DNA of 64,000 bases from an uncultured Bacillota bacterium (GCA_947073765.1 CAMTMZ010000003.1:57593-121592), one strand, 5' to 3'; shown: positions 43,451-52,386, numbered from the stretch's first letter. Notes: generated by a model from the sequence alone, not told the origin. Program-made: numbers and translations.

Positions 43451-44701
43451 TTGGTTTTTTCTGAGAAGCAGAGAAGGGTGCTTACCTGGTGGCGGCCGGG
43501 CTCTCCAGATTGGAGGCGGCAGGCCATTATCTGCGATGGGGCGGTGCGCAGCGGCAAGACCCTGTGCACCGGCCTGTCCTTTTTCTGCTGGGCTATGTGC
43601 TCCTTTCAGAATCGGAGTTTTGCCCTGTGCGGGCGGACTATACAGTCGGCACGGCGGAACATCCTGTCTGACCTGATTCCTGTGCTGGAGCGGATGGGGT
43701 TTCGGTGCGTGGAGAGGCTGAGCAGAAATATGGTGCAGGTGCGGCTGGGAGGACGGCGGAATACGTTTTACCTCTTTGGCGGTAAGGATGAGAGCTCCGC
43801 GGCTTTAATTCAGGGCATCACCCTGGCGGGAGTGCTGATGGATGAGGCAGCTTTGATGCCACGGTCCTTTGTAGAGCAGGCCGCCGCCCGATGCTCGGTG
43901 TCTGGAAGCCGGCTGTGGTTCTCCTGCAATCCGGAGTCCCCCGCCCACTGGTTTTACCAGGAGTGGGTGCTGAAGGCGGAGGAAAAAAACGCTCTGCGCA
44001 TCCGGTTTTCTATGGAGGACAACCCGGGGCTGTCCCCTCAGGTGCGGGTGCGGTACGCCAATACCTTTCAGGGGGCCTTTTACCGCCGGTTTGTGCTGGG
44101 GGAGTGGGTGGCGGCAGAGGGGCTGGTGTATGACTTTTTTGACGAGAGCCTGATTCAGGACGTGCCAGAGGGGCCCTTCGAGGAGTGGTATATCTCCTGC
44201 GACTACGGTACCTCCAACCCCACCTCCATGGGGCTGTGGGGCAGAAAAAAGGAAGTGTGGTACCGGGTGGAAGAGTATTACTACGACGCCCGGGCCATGC
44301 GGCGGCAGAAAACCGATGAGGAGTACGCCGGAGATCTGGAGAGGCTGGCTGGAGGCAGAGCCGTCCGGGCGGTGGTGGCCGACCCCTCGGCGGCCAGCTT
44401 CTGCGAGACCCTGCGCCGCCGGGGGTGGAGGGTGATCAAGGCGGACAACCAGGTGCTGTCCGGCATCCGGCTCACCGCCCGGCTGCTGAAAAGCGGCAGG
44501 ATCGTCATATGCAGGGGATGCGCCGCCGCCATACGGGAGTTTTCCCTCTACTGCTGGGACGACCGGAATCAGGGCCTGGATCAGGTGCGCAAAGAGCACG
44601 ACCACACCATGGATGAGATACGCTATTTTGCCGCCACTGTGGTCGGGAGAAGGGAAGAGAGCGCCTGGTGTGCCGGAAATGTGGAACGGAAAGCGTTTTG
44701 A
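43451..44701 (+). CDS. Phage terminase large subunit
   Basis: 416 residues. The ATPase has Walker A in CDGAVRSGKTLC (residues about 26-37), Walker B in GVLMDEAALM and a coupling motif in WFSCNPESPAHW. The RNase H-like nuclease has acidic residues in ISCDYGTSNP, VVADPSAAS and HTMDEIRY. All catalytic positions appear intact, so it could cut and pump DNA into a capsid. The TTG start at 43451 directly follows the small-subunit stop, with GGAGGGACAGG as ribosome site. Earlier in-frame codons overlap the preceding gene. Confidence 0.9.
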   Translation: MVFSEKQRRVLTWWRPGSPDWRRQAIICDGAVRSGKTLCTGLSFFCWAMCSFQNRSFALCGRTIQSARRNILSDLIPVLERMGFRCVERLSRNMVQVRLGGRRNTFYLFGGKDESSAALIQGITLAGVLMDEAALMPRSFVEQAAARCSVSGSRLWFSCNPESPAHWFYQEWVLKAEEKNALRIRFSMEDNPGLSPQVRVRYANTFQGAFYRRFVLGEWVAAEGLVYDFFDESLIQDVPEGPFEEWYISCDYGTSNPTSMGLWGRKKEVWYRVEEYYYDARAMRRQKTDEEYAGDLERLAGGRAVRAVVADPSAASFCETLRRRGWRVIKADNQVLSGIRLTARLLKSGRIVICRGCAAAIREFSLYCWDDRNQGLDQVRKEHDHTMDEIRYFAATVVGRREESAWCAGNVERKAF

Positions 44702-44719
44702 GAAAGGAGCGGTTTCGAC

Positions 44720-45859
44720 ATGAAGTGGTGGAAGCAAAAACGGCGGCAGCCCCCCAAGCCGGTCGTGCAGGTGCGGTGGGAGGAGGGACAGCCCTTTGGC
44801 GCGCTGAACCGGTACATGCCTATGGGCACCGGGGAGACTGCCCTGTACCGGGCCATCCGGGAGGGTGTGCCCATTGTGGATGCCGCTGTTTGGAAGCTCA
44901 CCCGGCTGTGCGGCGGGGTGGGAGTGAAGTGCGGGGACTCCAGGGCCCAGGCGGGGCTGGAGGAGTTTTTCCGGACGGTGGACACAGGCTGGGGCCAGCG
45001 GGGGGTGCAGTCATTTCTGGATCGGTATCTGGATGACCTGTTTACCTGCGGCCGGGCCCTGGGGGAAATTGTGCTGACCGGGGATGGGAGGGATATCGCT
45101 GCGATGCTGTGCGCCGACCCGGAGCAGGTGGAGATAAAACTGGGAAACAACCCCCTGGACTTTCGCATCTGCCGGGCCGGCACGGGGGAGGGGCGGGAGC
45201 TGCCATGGCAGGAGCTGCTCCTCTTTACCCCCTTTCAGCCCACGGGAGACGCGCCCTGCGGGGTGTCTCTCCTGCGGTCGATGCCCTTTTTGTCAGGCAT
45301 TCTGCTGAAGATTTTTCAGGCTACCGGCCAGAACTGGGAGCGGGCGGGAAGCCTGCGCTTCGCCGTGGTGTGCAGGCCCGGCGAGGGGGAGGAGGCCTTT
45401 GCCCAAGAGCGGTGCGGCCAGATTGCCCAAGAGTGGAGCGCCGCTATGCAGGCAGGCCGGGAGGGCACGGTGCGGGACTTTGTAGCTGTGGGGGATGTGG
45501 ACATCAAGGTGATCGGCGCCGACAGCCCTGTTCTGGACAGCCAAGTGCCTGTGCGGCAGATTCTGGAGCAGTTGGTGGCCCGGACAGGGATTCCCCCCTT
45601 TATGCTGGGACTGTCCTGGTCCTCCACCGAACGTATGAGCGCGCAGCAGGCCGATCTGCTGACCAGTGAGGTGACTGCTATCCGCCGCTGCGTGGAGCCG
45701 GCCCTGTGCCGGACAGCGGAGCTGTGGCTGCGGCTGCACGGCTTTGAAGGGAGAGCGGAAATTGTATGGGAGGATATCAACCTGCAGGATATTGTGGAGG
45801 AGGCCAAGGCCGGGCTTTACCGGGCTCAGGCAGAAAAGCTGAGGAGGGAGACAATTTGA
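44720..45859 (+). CDS. Phage portal protein (XkdE-like)
   Basis: 379 residues, somewhat shorter than typical 430-500-residue portals. PIVDAAVWKLTRLCGGVGVK, FLDRYLDDLFTCGRALGEIV and VPVRQILEQLVARTGIPPFML, with SWSSTERMSAQQADLL, fit portal proteins of the PBSX kind. It would form the dodecameric vertex through which DNA enters and to which the tail attaches. AAAGGAG precedes the ATG. Its stop overlaps the TTG of the next gene by three bases. Confidence 0.85.
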   Translation: MKWWKQKRRQPPKPVVQVRWEEGQPFGALNRYMPMGTGETALYRAIREGVPIVDAAVWKLTRLCGGVGVKCGDSRAQAGLEEFFRTVDTGWGQRGVQSFLDRYLDDLFTCGRALGEIVLTGDGRDIAAMLCADPEQVEIKLGNNPLDFRICRAGTGEGRELPWQELLLFTPFQPTGDAPCGVSLLRSMPFLSGILLKIFQATGQNWERAGSLRFAVVCRPGEGEEAFAQERCGQIAQEWSAAMQAGREGTVRDFVAVGDVDIKVIGADSPVLDSQVPVRQILEQLVARTGIPPFMLGLSWSSTERMSAQQADLLTSEVTAIRRCVEPALCRTAELWLRLHGFEGRAEIVWEDINLQDIVEEAKAGLYRAQAEKLRRETI

Positions 45860-46752
45860 ACGTTATCAAAGCGGCGGCGGGCGGCGGGGGAGCCGCCCTG
45901 ACATCCGGCGACCTGGAGCTGATTGGGGCGTTGGCCAGACGGCCTTTGGGACGGGATGAGGTGTATGCCTTTTCCGTGCGGCTGTGCGACAACGAGATTG
46001 ACCGGGATTTTGAGCGCTTCGCGCCCCAGACGCTGGAGGAGCTGGCGCCGATGTTTGTGGGGAAGAGCGGCATCTTTGATCACCGGTGGTCGGCCCAGGG
46101 GCAGACAGCCCGAATTTATAAGACAGAGGTTATCTGGGAGCCCGAGCGGACAACAGGGGCCGGGGATCCCTATTGCTGGCTGAAGGGATATGCCTACATG
46201 GTGCGCACCGGAAGCAATGGGGATCTGATCGCTGAGATTGAGGGGGGCATCAAGAAGGAGGTCAGCGTGGGCTGCGCGGTGGAGCGCTCTGTCTGCTCCA
46301 TATGCGGCTGCGACCGCGCCGGGACAGACTGCGGACACCAGAAGGGCAGGGAGTATGACGGACGGCTGTGCTGGGTCAGCTTGGAGGGGGCAAGCGACGC
46401 CTATGAGTTCTCCTTTGTGGCAGTGCCCGCCCAGCCCGCTGCCGGTGTGGTGAAGTCTGTCCGCCGAGGGGAACGGCAGGCCCTGGAGCGGCTGGAGTGG
46501 GAGGCCGCGCTGGGCCGAAAGTATCTGGATGGCCTGCGGGGCGAGGTGGTGCGCCTGGCTCTGCTGGCTGACCGGGAGCTGGACGGACGGGCCATAAAGT
46601 CACTGGCAGAAAAGCTCTCCCACGATGAGCTGGAGGAGCTGCGGAAATCTTACGCCCGCCGGGCGCAACAGCGCCTGCCCCTGAGTACACAGCTGAGCTA
46701 TCAGGTGGAGCGGGCAGCCTTTGATGAGCGGAATCGGGCATTTTTGGCGTGA
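45856..46752 (+). CDS. Capsid maturation protease/scaffold-like protein (XkdF position) with a Cys cluster
   Basis: 298 residues. VYAFSVRLCDNEIDRDFERF, FVGKSGIFDHRWSAQGQTAR (candidate catalytic His) and KKEVSVGCAVERSVC (candidate catalytic Ser) follow the order of prohead proteases. After the Ser comes CSICGCDRAGTDCGHQKG, a likely zinc site. Residues about 200-298 are helical and charged, suitable for a scaffold. The start is a TTG at 45856 overlapping the portal stop, with GAGGAGGGAG before it. Protease activity is inferred. Confidence 0.7.
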   Translation: MNVIKAAAGGGGAALTSGDLELIGALARRPLGRDEVYAFSVRLCDNEIDRDFERFAPQTLEELAPMFVGKSGIFDHRWSAQGQTARIYKTEVIWEPERTTGAGDPYCWLKGYAYMVRTGSNGDLIAEIEGGIKKEVSVGCAVERSVCSICGCDRAGTDCGHQKGREYDGRLCWVSLEGASDAYEFSFVAVPAQPAAGVVKSVRRGERQALERLEWEAALGRKYLDGLRGEVVRLALLADRELDGRAIKSLAEKLSHDELEELRKSYARRAQQRLPLSTQLSYQVERAAFDERNRAFLA

Positions 46753-46803
46753 ATGAGCCACGGTAAAAGCAACCGGCAGGAAAATAAACGGGAGGTATGA
46801 AGA

Positions 46804-47820
46804 ATGGCGTATTTTTACGATAATCTGAAACTGGACAAGGGGATGTATCAGGAAGCGGGGCGGTCCTTCAGCCAGGTGCTGGAGAGCATGGACCCCAGCG
46901 AGCGCTACAAGGGCACAAGTCTGGAGGGACTGGATGCCTTTCAGCGCCAGCTCAAGCGATTTGACATCAAGGTGAAAGGGGCGGGCAGCGACGTGGTGGA
47001 GAAATTTTTCCGCACCGCCGATGCGGCCGTGCTCTTCCCGGAGTACATATCACGCACTGTCCGCCAGGGGATGGAGGAGGGGGATATTCTGCCCCACATC
47101 ACCGCCGCTGTGACCCAGGTGGAGGGGCTGGACTACCGCTCGATCACCACTGAGGCGGGGGGCGAGGAAAAGAAGCTGAAGACGGTGGAGGAGGGAGGAC
47201 AGATCCCTGAGACCACAATTAAGGTCCAGGCCAACCTGGTGAAGCTCCGCAAGCGGGGAAGGATGCTGGTGGCCAGCTATGAGGCAGTCCGATACCAGAA
47301 GCTGGACCTGTTTGCCGTTACCCTGCGGCAGATTGGAGCCCACATTGCCCGCACCCATCTGGAGGATGCAGTGAATGTGCTGATTCACGGAGACGGCAAC
47401 GAGAACCCTGCCGAAAAAACCGCTCTGGCTACCGGAACAGCACTGGATTACAACGCTCTGGTGGACTTTTGGGCCAGATTTGACCCCTATGTGATGAACA
47501 CCCTGCTGGTGTCCGGAGATATGATGCTTCAGCTGCTCAAGCTGCCAGAGTTTCAAAATCCCCTTACCGGGCTGAACTTTCAGGGCACCGGCAAGCTGAC
47601 CACCCCCTTAGGCGCTACCCTTCTGCGCACCAGTGTGCTGCCCGCCAAGACCGCTGTGGGCCTGGACAGGCGCTTTGCCTTGGAGATGGTGCGCAGCGGG
47701 GATGTGATGGTGGAATACGACAAGCTGATTGACCGGCAGCTGGAGCGGGCGGCCATTACCACCGTGAGCGGCTTTGCCAAAGTATTTGCTGAAGCCAGCC
47801 GTGTGCTGGAATTGGGATGA
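46804..47820 (+). CDS. Phage major capsid protein (HK97 fold, XkdG-like)
   Basis: 338 residues. An N-terminal arm is followed by AAVLFPEYISRTVRQGMEEG, YRSITTEAGGEEKKLKTVEE, the P-domain helix ARTHLEDAVNVLIHGDG and a C-terminal VEYDKLIDRQLERAAITTVS. It matches the position and size of PBSX-like capsid proteins. It would build the icosahedral head. GGGAGGT precedes the ATG. The next gene overlaps the stop (ATGA). Confidence 0.87.
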   Translation: MAYFYDNLKLDKGMYQEAGRSFSQVLESMDPSERYKGTSLEGLDAFQRQLKRFDIKVKGAGSDVVEKFFRTADAAVLFPEYISRTVRQGMEEGDILPHITAAVTQVEGLDYRSITTEAGGEEKKLKTVEEGGQIPETTIKVQANLVKLRKRGRMLVASYEAVRYQKLDLFAVTLRQIGAHIARTHLEDAVNVLIHGDGNENPAEKTALATGTALDYNALVDFWARFDPYVMNTLLVSGDMMLQLLKLPEFQNPLTGLNFQGTGKLTTPLGATLLRTSVLPAKTAVGLDRRFALEMVRSGDVMVEYDKLIDRQLERAAITTVSGFAKVFAEASRVLELG

Positions 47821-48179
47821 CGGAGGAGATTATGGCCCTGTGCGGGGCGATGGGGGCCACATCCGACCGGGAGGAGCTGCTGATCCCTCTGGTACAGGCC
47901 GTTCAAAGGGAGCTGGCGGGGCGGCTGAGAGAAGGGACAGCTCCGGAGGACTGCGGTCCTGCCTTTCCTCTGGCGGTTGCTATGACCGCCATGGACAGAC
48001 TGTCCGGGATGACCGGAGGAGGGGGCCGCGGCGAGGTGATCTCCTTCACTGCCGGGGAACTGGGCATTCGAAGAGAGGCAGGCGGCGGCGAGAAGAAAAG
48101 TCTGTCCCGCCAGGCGGAGGAGCTGCTGGCTCCATGGCTGGGAGATACGGGATTTGTATTTCAGGGGGTGGAAGGATGA
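47817..48179 (+). CDS. Head-tail connector protein (XkdH/YqbG position)
   Basis: 120 residues, predicted helical: MTEEIMALCGAMGATSDREE and AVQRELAGRLREGTAPEDCG, then AVAMTAMDRLSGM. It recalls small connector adaptors that bind below the portal. Assignment rests mainly on position between capsid and a second connector. Overlaps both neighbours by four bases. Confidence 0.6.
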   Translation: MTEEIMALCGAMGATSDREELLIPLVQAVQRELAGRLREGTAPEDCGPAFPLAVAMTAMDRLSGMTGGGGRGEVISFTAGELGIRREAGGGEKKSLSRQAEELLAPWLGDTGFVFQGVEG

Positions 48180-48496
48180 TGGAGCGGCTGTGGGCCGATA
48201 TTCTGGAGCGGTTTGGCCAGGACGTCGTTTTAAGAAAAAATGAGGGGGACATTTCGGTCCGGGCGCTGGTTCAGCCCTGCCTGAGCAGGGAGAGGGAACA
48301 GGAGGTTCCAGGCCCTTTGGGGTTGGGGAAACAGGGATGTTTTCGGTATATGGGGCCCCCTGGGCAGCCCTTGGATTTGGACACAGTGGTGAGGTGGAAG
48401 GGACAGGAGTTCCGGGTGCGGTCCGCCAACCTGGTGGGGGATGGAATCTGCGCCCACTGGTGGGCGATGCTCTGTCCGAGGGATGAGGTGCTATGA
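48176..48496 (+). CDS. Head-tail joining protein (XkdH/I position)
   Basis: 106 residues with a beta-rich second half: LDLDTVVRWKGQEFRVRSAN and GICAHWWAMLCPRD, a pattern of stopper or neck proteins with a small beta barrel. The two adjacent ATGs at 48176 and 48179 are both possible starts; the first overlaps the previous stop. Function assigned by order. Confidence 0.55.
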   Translation: MMERLWADILERFGQDVVLRKNEGDISVRALVQPCLSREREQEVPGPLGLGKQGCFRYMGPPGQPLDLDTVVRWKGQEFRVRSANLVGDGICAHWWAMLCPRDEVL

Positions 48497-48996
48497 GCGC
48501 GGGGCTGGAAAAGATCCGCCAGATTATGGCGGACTACCTCAACGGCCAGGGGGTGCCCGCCGTGACCGCCTGGCCCATGAACCCCAGGCAGGAGCGGAAA
48601 GGGCCGGTAGCGGTGGTGTCTCTCCAGGGCTGTAAGGCCGGGCCTGCCTGCTTCCAAAACTATCTGGGGGAGCGGTTTGACGAGGAGACAGGCCGGTGGG
48701 AGGAGCGATATGGGAAAAGGGTTCAGCTCACCTTTGGATTGGATCTCTACGCCCCGGAAAGAGGAGACGGGGAGGGGCTGCAGGGGGCCTTTGACACTCT
48801 GGCCGGGGCTCTGCTGATGGGCGGGCCAGAGGGGCTGGAGCTGCTGGAATTCTCCTGCGGGGCAACTGCCTGGGACTCGGAGAACCGGCGGCTGAAAAGG
48901 CCGGTGGAGGCGGTTTGTGCCGGGTGGCTGTGCGCCGTGACCGATGGGGGCGGCGGGTTTACCGACTTTGAATTGAGAGGTGTGGCAAAACAATGA
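48493..48996 (+). CDS. Tail completion protein (XkdJ position)
   Basis: 167 residues. A helix at the start (GLEKIRQIMADYLNGQGVPA) is followed by beta strands (RVQLTFGLDLYAPER) and a helix (LQGAFDTLAGALLMGG). Minor tail or tail-terminator proteins of myophages look like this. Placed just before the sheath gene, which it overlaps by four bases. Function inferred from order. Confidence 0.55.
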   Translation: MSAGLEKIRQIMADYLNGQGVPAVTAWPMNPRQERKGPVAVVSLQGCKAGPACFQNYLGERFDEETGRWEERYGKRVQLTFGLDLYAPERGDGEGLQGAFDTLAGALLMGGPEGLELLEFSCGATAWDSENRRLKRPVEAVCAGWLCAVTDGGGGFTDFELRGVAKQ

Positions 48997-50051
48997 GTAT
49001 CAGTGTACATCAGCGTCCGGGGGTGTATTCCTCCTATGACGCGTCTGCGGTGGTCAGCGGCAGGGGCTCAGGCCGTCTGGTGGGCCTTGCGGGAGTGAAT
49101 ACCCGGGCCGAGGCCGGGAAGGTACAGGTGATCACCAGCTATGACAGAGCTGTGGAGATTTTTGGAAGCGGCGGCGGGGAGGATATGGCGGAGCTGATCC
49201 GTCTGGCGCTGAAAAATGGGGCCTGCGGAGTGGCGGCGGTTCCTGTGGCGGACGGGGAGGGCTATGAGGAGGCCTTTGCCGTGCTGGCCGGGATGGAGGG
49301 CATCGCCCTGGTAATCTGCGACAGCACAGATGAGGCTGTGCAGAAAAAACTGCGGGACAGTGTGGCGGAGGCCTCCGACATGCGCCGGGAGCGGCTTGGC
49401 GTAACGGCGGGGGCTAAGGGTGAGAGCGTGGACAGTCTGATTGCCAAGGCCAAGGAGCTCAACCATGAGCGGGTGGTATTGGTGGCTCCGGGCGGGGTGA
49501 ACAGCGGGGGCGGGGCTCTGTCCGGACTGACCCTAGCGGCAGCTGTGGCTGGCGCCATCGCCGGAGAGAGTGACCCCGCCATCCCCCTGGGGGGCGCGGA
49601 ACTGCTGGGTCTGAACGGGGTGGACGTCCGGCTGGGAGACCGGGATGTGGACCGGCTGATCCTGGGCGGGGTTACCCCAGTGGAGAGCCTGGGAGGTGTG
49701 GTGAGCGTGGTGCGGGGGGTGACCACCCGGACTACCACAGGCGGAACGGAGGACACCGCATGGCGGGACCTCTCCGTCATCCGGGTGGTGGATGATGTGA
49801 TCCCCGGACTGCGGGATGTTCTGCGCGTCAAGTTCCGGCGGGCCAAGAATACCGCCCAGAGCCGGGGAGCCATACGGGCCCAGGTGGTGCTGGAGCTGGA
49901 AAACAAACTAACCAGGGAGATTATCACTGGGTATGAAAATGTGTCGGTGTCCGCCGATGAGGCGGATCCTACCCGGTGCCTGGTGGAGTTTGCCTTCACT
50001 GTGGCCCATGGCCTGAACCAGATCTGGCTGACGGCCCATATCACTGTTTGA
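48993..50051 (+). CDS. Contractile tail sheath protein (XkdK-like)
   Basis: 352 residues, shorter than the roughly 430-470 of most XkdK proteins. It starts with SISVHQRPGVYSSYDASAVV, a form of the sheath N-terminal PGVY motif, followed by GRLVGLAGVNTRAEAG. The C-terminal domain (VIRVVDDVIPGLRDVLRVKF, EFAFTVAHGLNQIWLTAHI) is the interlocking sheath fold. Its presence marks a contractile (myovirus-type) tail. Confidence 0.88.
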   Translation: MSISVHQRPGVYSSYDASAVVSGRGSGRLVGLAGVNTRAEAGKVQVITSYDRAVEIFGSGGGEDMAELIRLALKNGACGVAAVPVADGEGYEEAFAVLAGMEGIALVICDSTDEAVQKKLRDSVAEASDMRRERLGVTAGAKGESVDSLIAKAKELNHERVVLVAPGGVNSGGGALSGLTLAAAVAGAIAGESDPAIPLGGAELLGLNGVDVRLGDRDVDRLILGGVTPVESLGGVVSVVRGVTTRTTTGGTEDTAWRDLSVIRVVDDVIPGLRDVLRVKFRRAKNTAQSRGAIRAQVVLELENKLTREIITGYENVSVSADEADPTRCLVEFAFTVAHGLNQIWLTAHITV

Positions 50052-50065
50052 AAGGAGGTGGAGCA

Positions 50066-50455
50066 ATGAGCATTGCGGGATTTCCCACCAGCAGTGATAT
50101 ATACCTGGAGGTGGACGGAGTGCGGGTGGCAGTGGTGCAGAGCTACGCCGCCAGGACTACAAAGAGCAGTACGGCAGTGGAGGCCTTTGGAGAAGCGGAG
50201 CCGGTGGCTACCGTGTCCGGTCAGGCGGTCCACGAGATTGAACTGACCCGGTTGTACGCTACTGACGAGGCCATCCGGGACAACATCGATTTTTATTCCC
50301 TGTTCGGCTTTTCTCTGGTGATCTGCAAACCGGACAGAAAGATTATCTACTCTGACTGCCAGTGGAGCGCTATTCAGGAGAGTGCCAACGTTGGCGGCAT
50401 GGTGCTGGAGAAGGTCTCACTGGTGGCCTCCCGGCGCATTGAGACGGGGGTGTGA
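50066..50455 (+). CDS. Tail tube protein (XkdM-like)
   Basis: 129 residues, beta-rich. FPTSSDIYLEVDGVRVAVVQ, AVEAFGEAEPVATVSGQAVH and HEIELTRLYATDEAIRDNID are typical of XkdM-type tubes. Forms the inner tube within the sheath. An AAAGGAGGTGG site precedes the ATG at 50066. Confidence 0.85.
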   Translation: MSIAGFPTSSDIYLEVDGVRVAVVQSYAARTTKSSTAVEAFGEAEPVATVSGQAVHEIELTRLYATDEAIRDNIDFYSLFGFSLVICKPDRKIIYSDCQWSAIQESANVGGMVLEKVSLVASRRIETGV

Positions 50456-50459
50456 GAGG

Positions 50460-51101
50460 ATGGGCCTGTCCATACTGGCCCAGCGGGACCGGATATCGCT
50501 GGGCAACGGCTTTGACCTGCGGCTGCTGTCCGCCCTGGAGGCGCTTCAGGCCCGGCGGGAGGGGGCTGAGCTGGCCCGGGACGGCCTGGAACAGGCCCTG
50601 TGCTCCAACGCCTGCCTGCTGGCTCGGGCACTGGAGGGGACAGAGAACCGCGGCCCTGTCTTTCCCGATGGCAGAGCTGTGCTGGCAGGGTTGACGGCGG
50701 AAGAAATTGCCGCCCTGGCTGCCCGGTGGGCGGCCTTCAGCAGAGAGAACGACCCGGGACTGGAGGTGACGGGGGAGGAGCTGGAGCGGATAAAGGAGGA
50801 GCTGGACGGCGATCCTGGGCAGCGGCTTCGCTGGCGGGTGCTGCGGCAGTTCCACGCACTGCCCACCGAGGAGCGGGCCCAGTCGATGAAGGGACGGGAC
50901 TACCTGTGGTGCCTGGCCAATACCCTGATGGACAGGGAGGAAGCGCTGGGGCGGCTGTGCCCCGCATGCCGGATTCGGACGCTGGAGGAGCGGTGCGCGC
51001 GCTGCGGCCGCCCGGCGGCGGAGTGGGGCGAAAGTGACAGCAATACCTCTTTTGATCTGGAGCGTTTTGAGGCGTTGAAGGAGGGAAAGGACCTTGACTG
51101 A
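50460..51101 (+). CDS. Unknown protein at the tail-assembly chaperone position, with C-terminal zinc ribbon
   Basis: 213 residues. It lies between tube and tape-measure positions, where PBSX has XkdN. Helical segments RLLSALEALQARREGAELAR, LTAEEIAALAARWAAFSREN and RWRVLRQFHALPTEERAQSM are followed by a zinc ribbon with CPAC (residues about 173-176) and CARC (about 185-188). The zinc ribbon is not a feature I know from XkdN. It could be a fused or replaced chaperone. The ATG at 50460 is set by the GAGAGG just before it; the stop overlaps the next gene by eight bases. Confidence 0.5.
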   Translation: MGLSILAQRDRISLGNGFDLRLLSALEALQARREGAELARDGLEQALCSNACLLARALEGTENRGPVFPDGRAVLAGLTAEEIAALAARWAAFSRENDPGLEVTGEELERIKEELDGDPGQRLRWRVLRQFHALPTEERAQSMKGRDYLWCLANTLMDREEALGRLCPACRIRTLEERCARCGRPAAEWGESDSNTSFDLERFEALKEGKDLD

Positions 51102-51801
51102 CTATCTGGAGGAGCGGCTGGGGAACGCGAGATTCCTGCTGGAGCAGGTGAAGCGGCTGGAGAAAGGCGGGAACGGTCCGGCGGATGAGGCACCCCAGAA
51201 GGAGATACAGCGTGATTTGACCCAGTGGCGGGAGGAACATGCGGCCCCGCAGAGGGCAGGGCGGGAGGTTTTCCAGGGACGTGAGACGTTAAGTAACCTG
51301 AAAAGACTCGTTGACCGAATTGGAAGGCCGGTTGACGGCCCTGGATCTGGGTCTCTCCCTCAGGGTGAGAGAGGGGAGAAGAATGTAAACGCTGAGGCGG
51401 GGGTGGAATATGGGCCCTGGCCGGACCCCGGAGCTTCGGATGAGGCGGAGAAAACAGGGAGGAGGGCGGAGAGAGGGCGATCCGATGTGGAAAAAGGGAG
51501 AGAACATAGAAATACTCTGGCTGAACGGCTGGAAAAGCTGGACCGGGCTGTATCTCTGTTGTCGGCGGCAGATTTAAAAGGAGCGGAAAAGGGAGGGCAG
51601 CTGCACACAGCGTTTCCTGAAGTGCCTCTCCAGAGGATGGTTCTCCCGGCGCCGGAGGGAGGAGGGAGATGGGAGGGGCGGAGGGGCGGCCCGACTGGCG
51701 GTCCCTCCGCCCTTGAGGGGACGCTGGATTGGGTGGAGCTGGCCGACCAGGTGTTTCAACGGGACAGCCGCCGGTACGACGGAGGATTTTATTTGTACTG
51801 A
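51094..51801 (+). CDS. Short charged protein in the tape-measure slot
   Basis: 235 residues where a tape measure of 1000 or more residues is expected. The start is TTG at 51094, inside the last codons of the preceding gene. It has a coiled-coil-like N-terminus (YLEERLGNARFLLEQVKRLE), a low-complexity Glu/Arg/Gly-rich middle without membrane helices, a helix ERLEKLDRAVSLLSAADLK and a conserved-looking end ADQVFQRDSRRYDGGFYLY. If it does set tail length, the roughly 1.5 angstrom per residue rule gives about 35 nm, a very short tail. Alternatively the real tape measure has been lost. Confidence 0.45.
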   Translation: MTDYLEERLGNARFLLEQVKRLEKGGNGPADEAPQKEIQRDLTQWREEHAAPQRAGREVFQGRETLSNLKRLVDRIGRPVDGPGSGSLPQGERGEKNVNAEAGVEYGPWPDPGASDEAEKTGRRAERGRSDVEKGREHRNTLAERLEKLDRAVSLLSAADLKGAEKGGQLHTAFPEVPLQRMVLPAPEGGGRWEGRRGGPTGGPSALEGTLDWVELADQVFQRDSRRYDGGFYLY

Positions 51802-51813
51802 GGAGATGATGGA

Positions 51814-52386
51814 ATGAATCTAACTCCTATGCGCTATAAGAGCTATTGCTGGCCCCACAACCCCCAGGTGTACTCCATTGATTTTCAGCGGGCTGTTGCG
51901 GCGCATAAAACTCCCTTTGGCCTGTATCAGCTTCAGGACCTGGGGCTGGGACACCGGGTAATGGAGGGCGAGGGGGAGTTTGTAGGCACGGGGGCATATG
52001 CGGAGTTTCAGCGGCTGGCCTGTGTGTTTTATGAGGACGGACCCGGGCTGCTGATTCACCCCCTGTGGCAGGCGGCAGACGCCTATTTTGTCTCTCTGCG
52101 GGTGGAACAGGCCCCCCAGCCGGACTATGTGCGCTACTCCTTCGCCTTTTGGGAGGAGGATAGACTGTGCGGCGGCTTGGCTGTCCGGGCGTCTGGGGGC
52201 GTATCCCCGGTAACGGAGGAGGGAAGGGCATCCAGACAGGCGGTCTTTCACCGGGTGGTAAAGGGGGATACCCTGTGGGCGCTGGCGGGCCGGTATGGGG
52301 TGAGTCTGGCAGAGCTGGCGGCGCTCAATCCCCAGATCAAAAATCCAAACCTGATTCGAGCAGGAGAGGAGGTGCGGGTGGGGTGA
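51814..52386 (+). CDS. LysM-containing tail protein (XkdP-like)
   Basis: 190 residues. The N-terminal half (YKSYCWPHNPQVYSIDFQRA, LGHRVMEGEGEFVGTGAYAE) matches the XkdP/DNA-circularisation-like N domain. The C-terminal LysM runs from HRVVKGDTLWALAGRYGVSL to LAALNPQIKNPNLIRAGEEV. LysM binds peptidoglycan, and in phages this protein links tape measure or hub to the cell-wall side. AGGAG lies upstream. Stop overlaps the GTG of the next gene. Confidence 0.85.
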   Translation: MNLTPMRYKSYCWPHNPQVYSIDFQRAVAAHKTPFGLYQLQDLGLGHRVMEGEGEFVGTGAYAEFQRLACVFYEDGPGLLIHPLWQAADAYFVSLRVEQAPQPDYVRYSFAFWEEDRLCGGLAVRASGGVSPVTEEGRASRQAVFHRVVKGDTLWALAGRYGVSLAELAALNPQIKNPNLIRAGEEVRVG

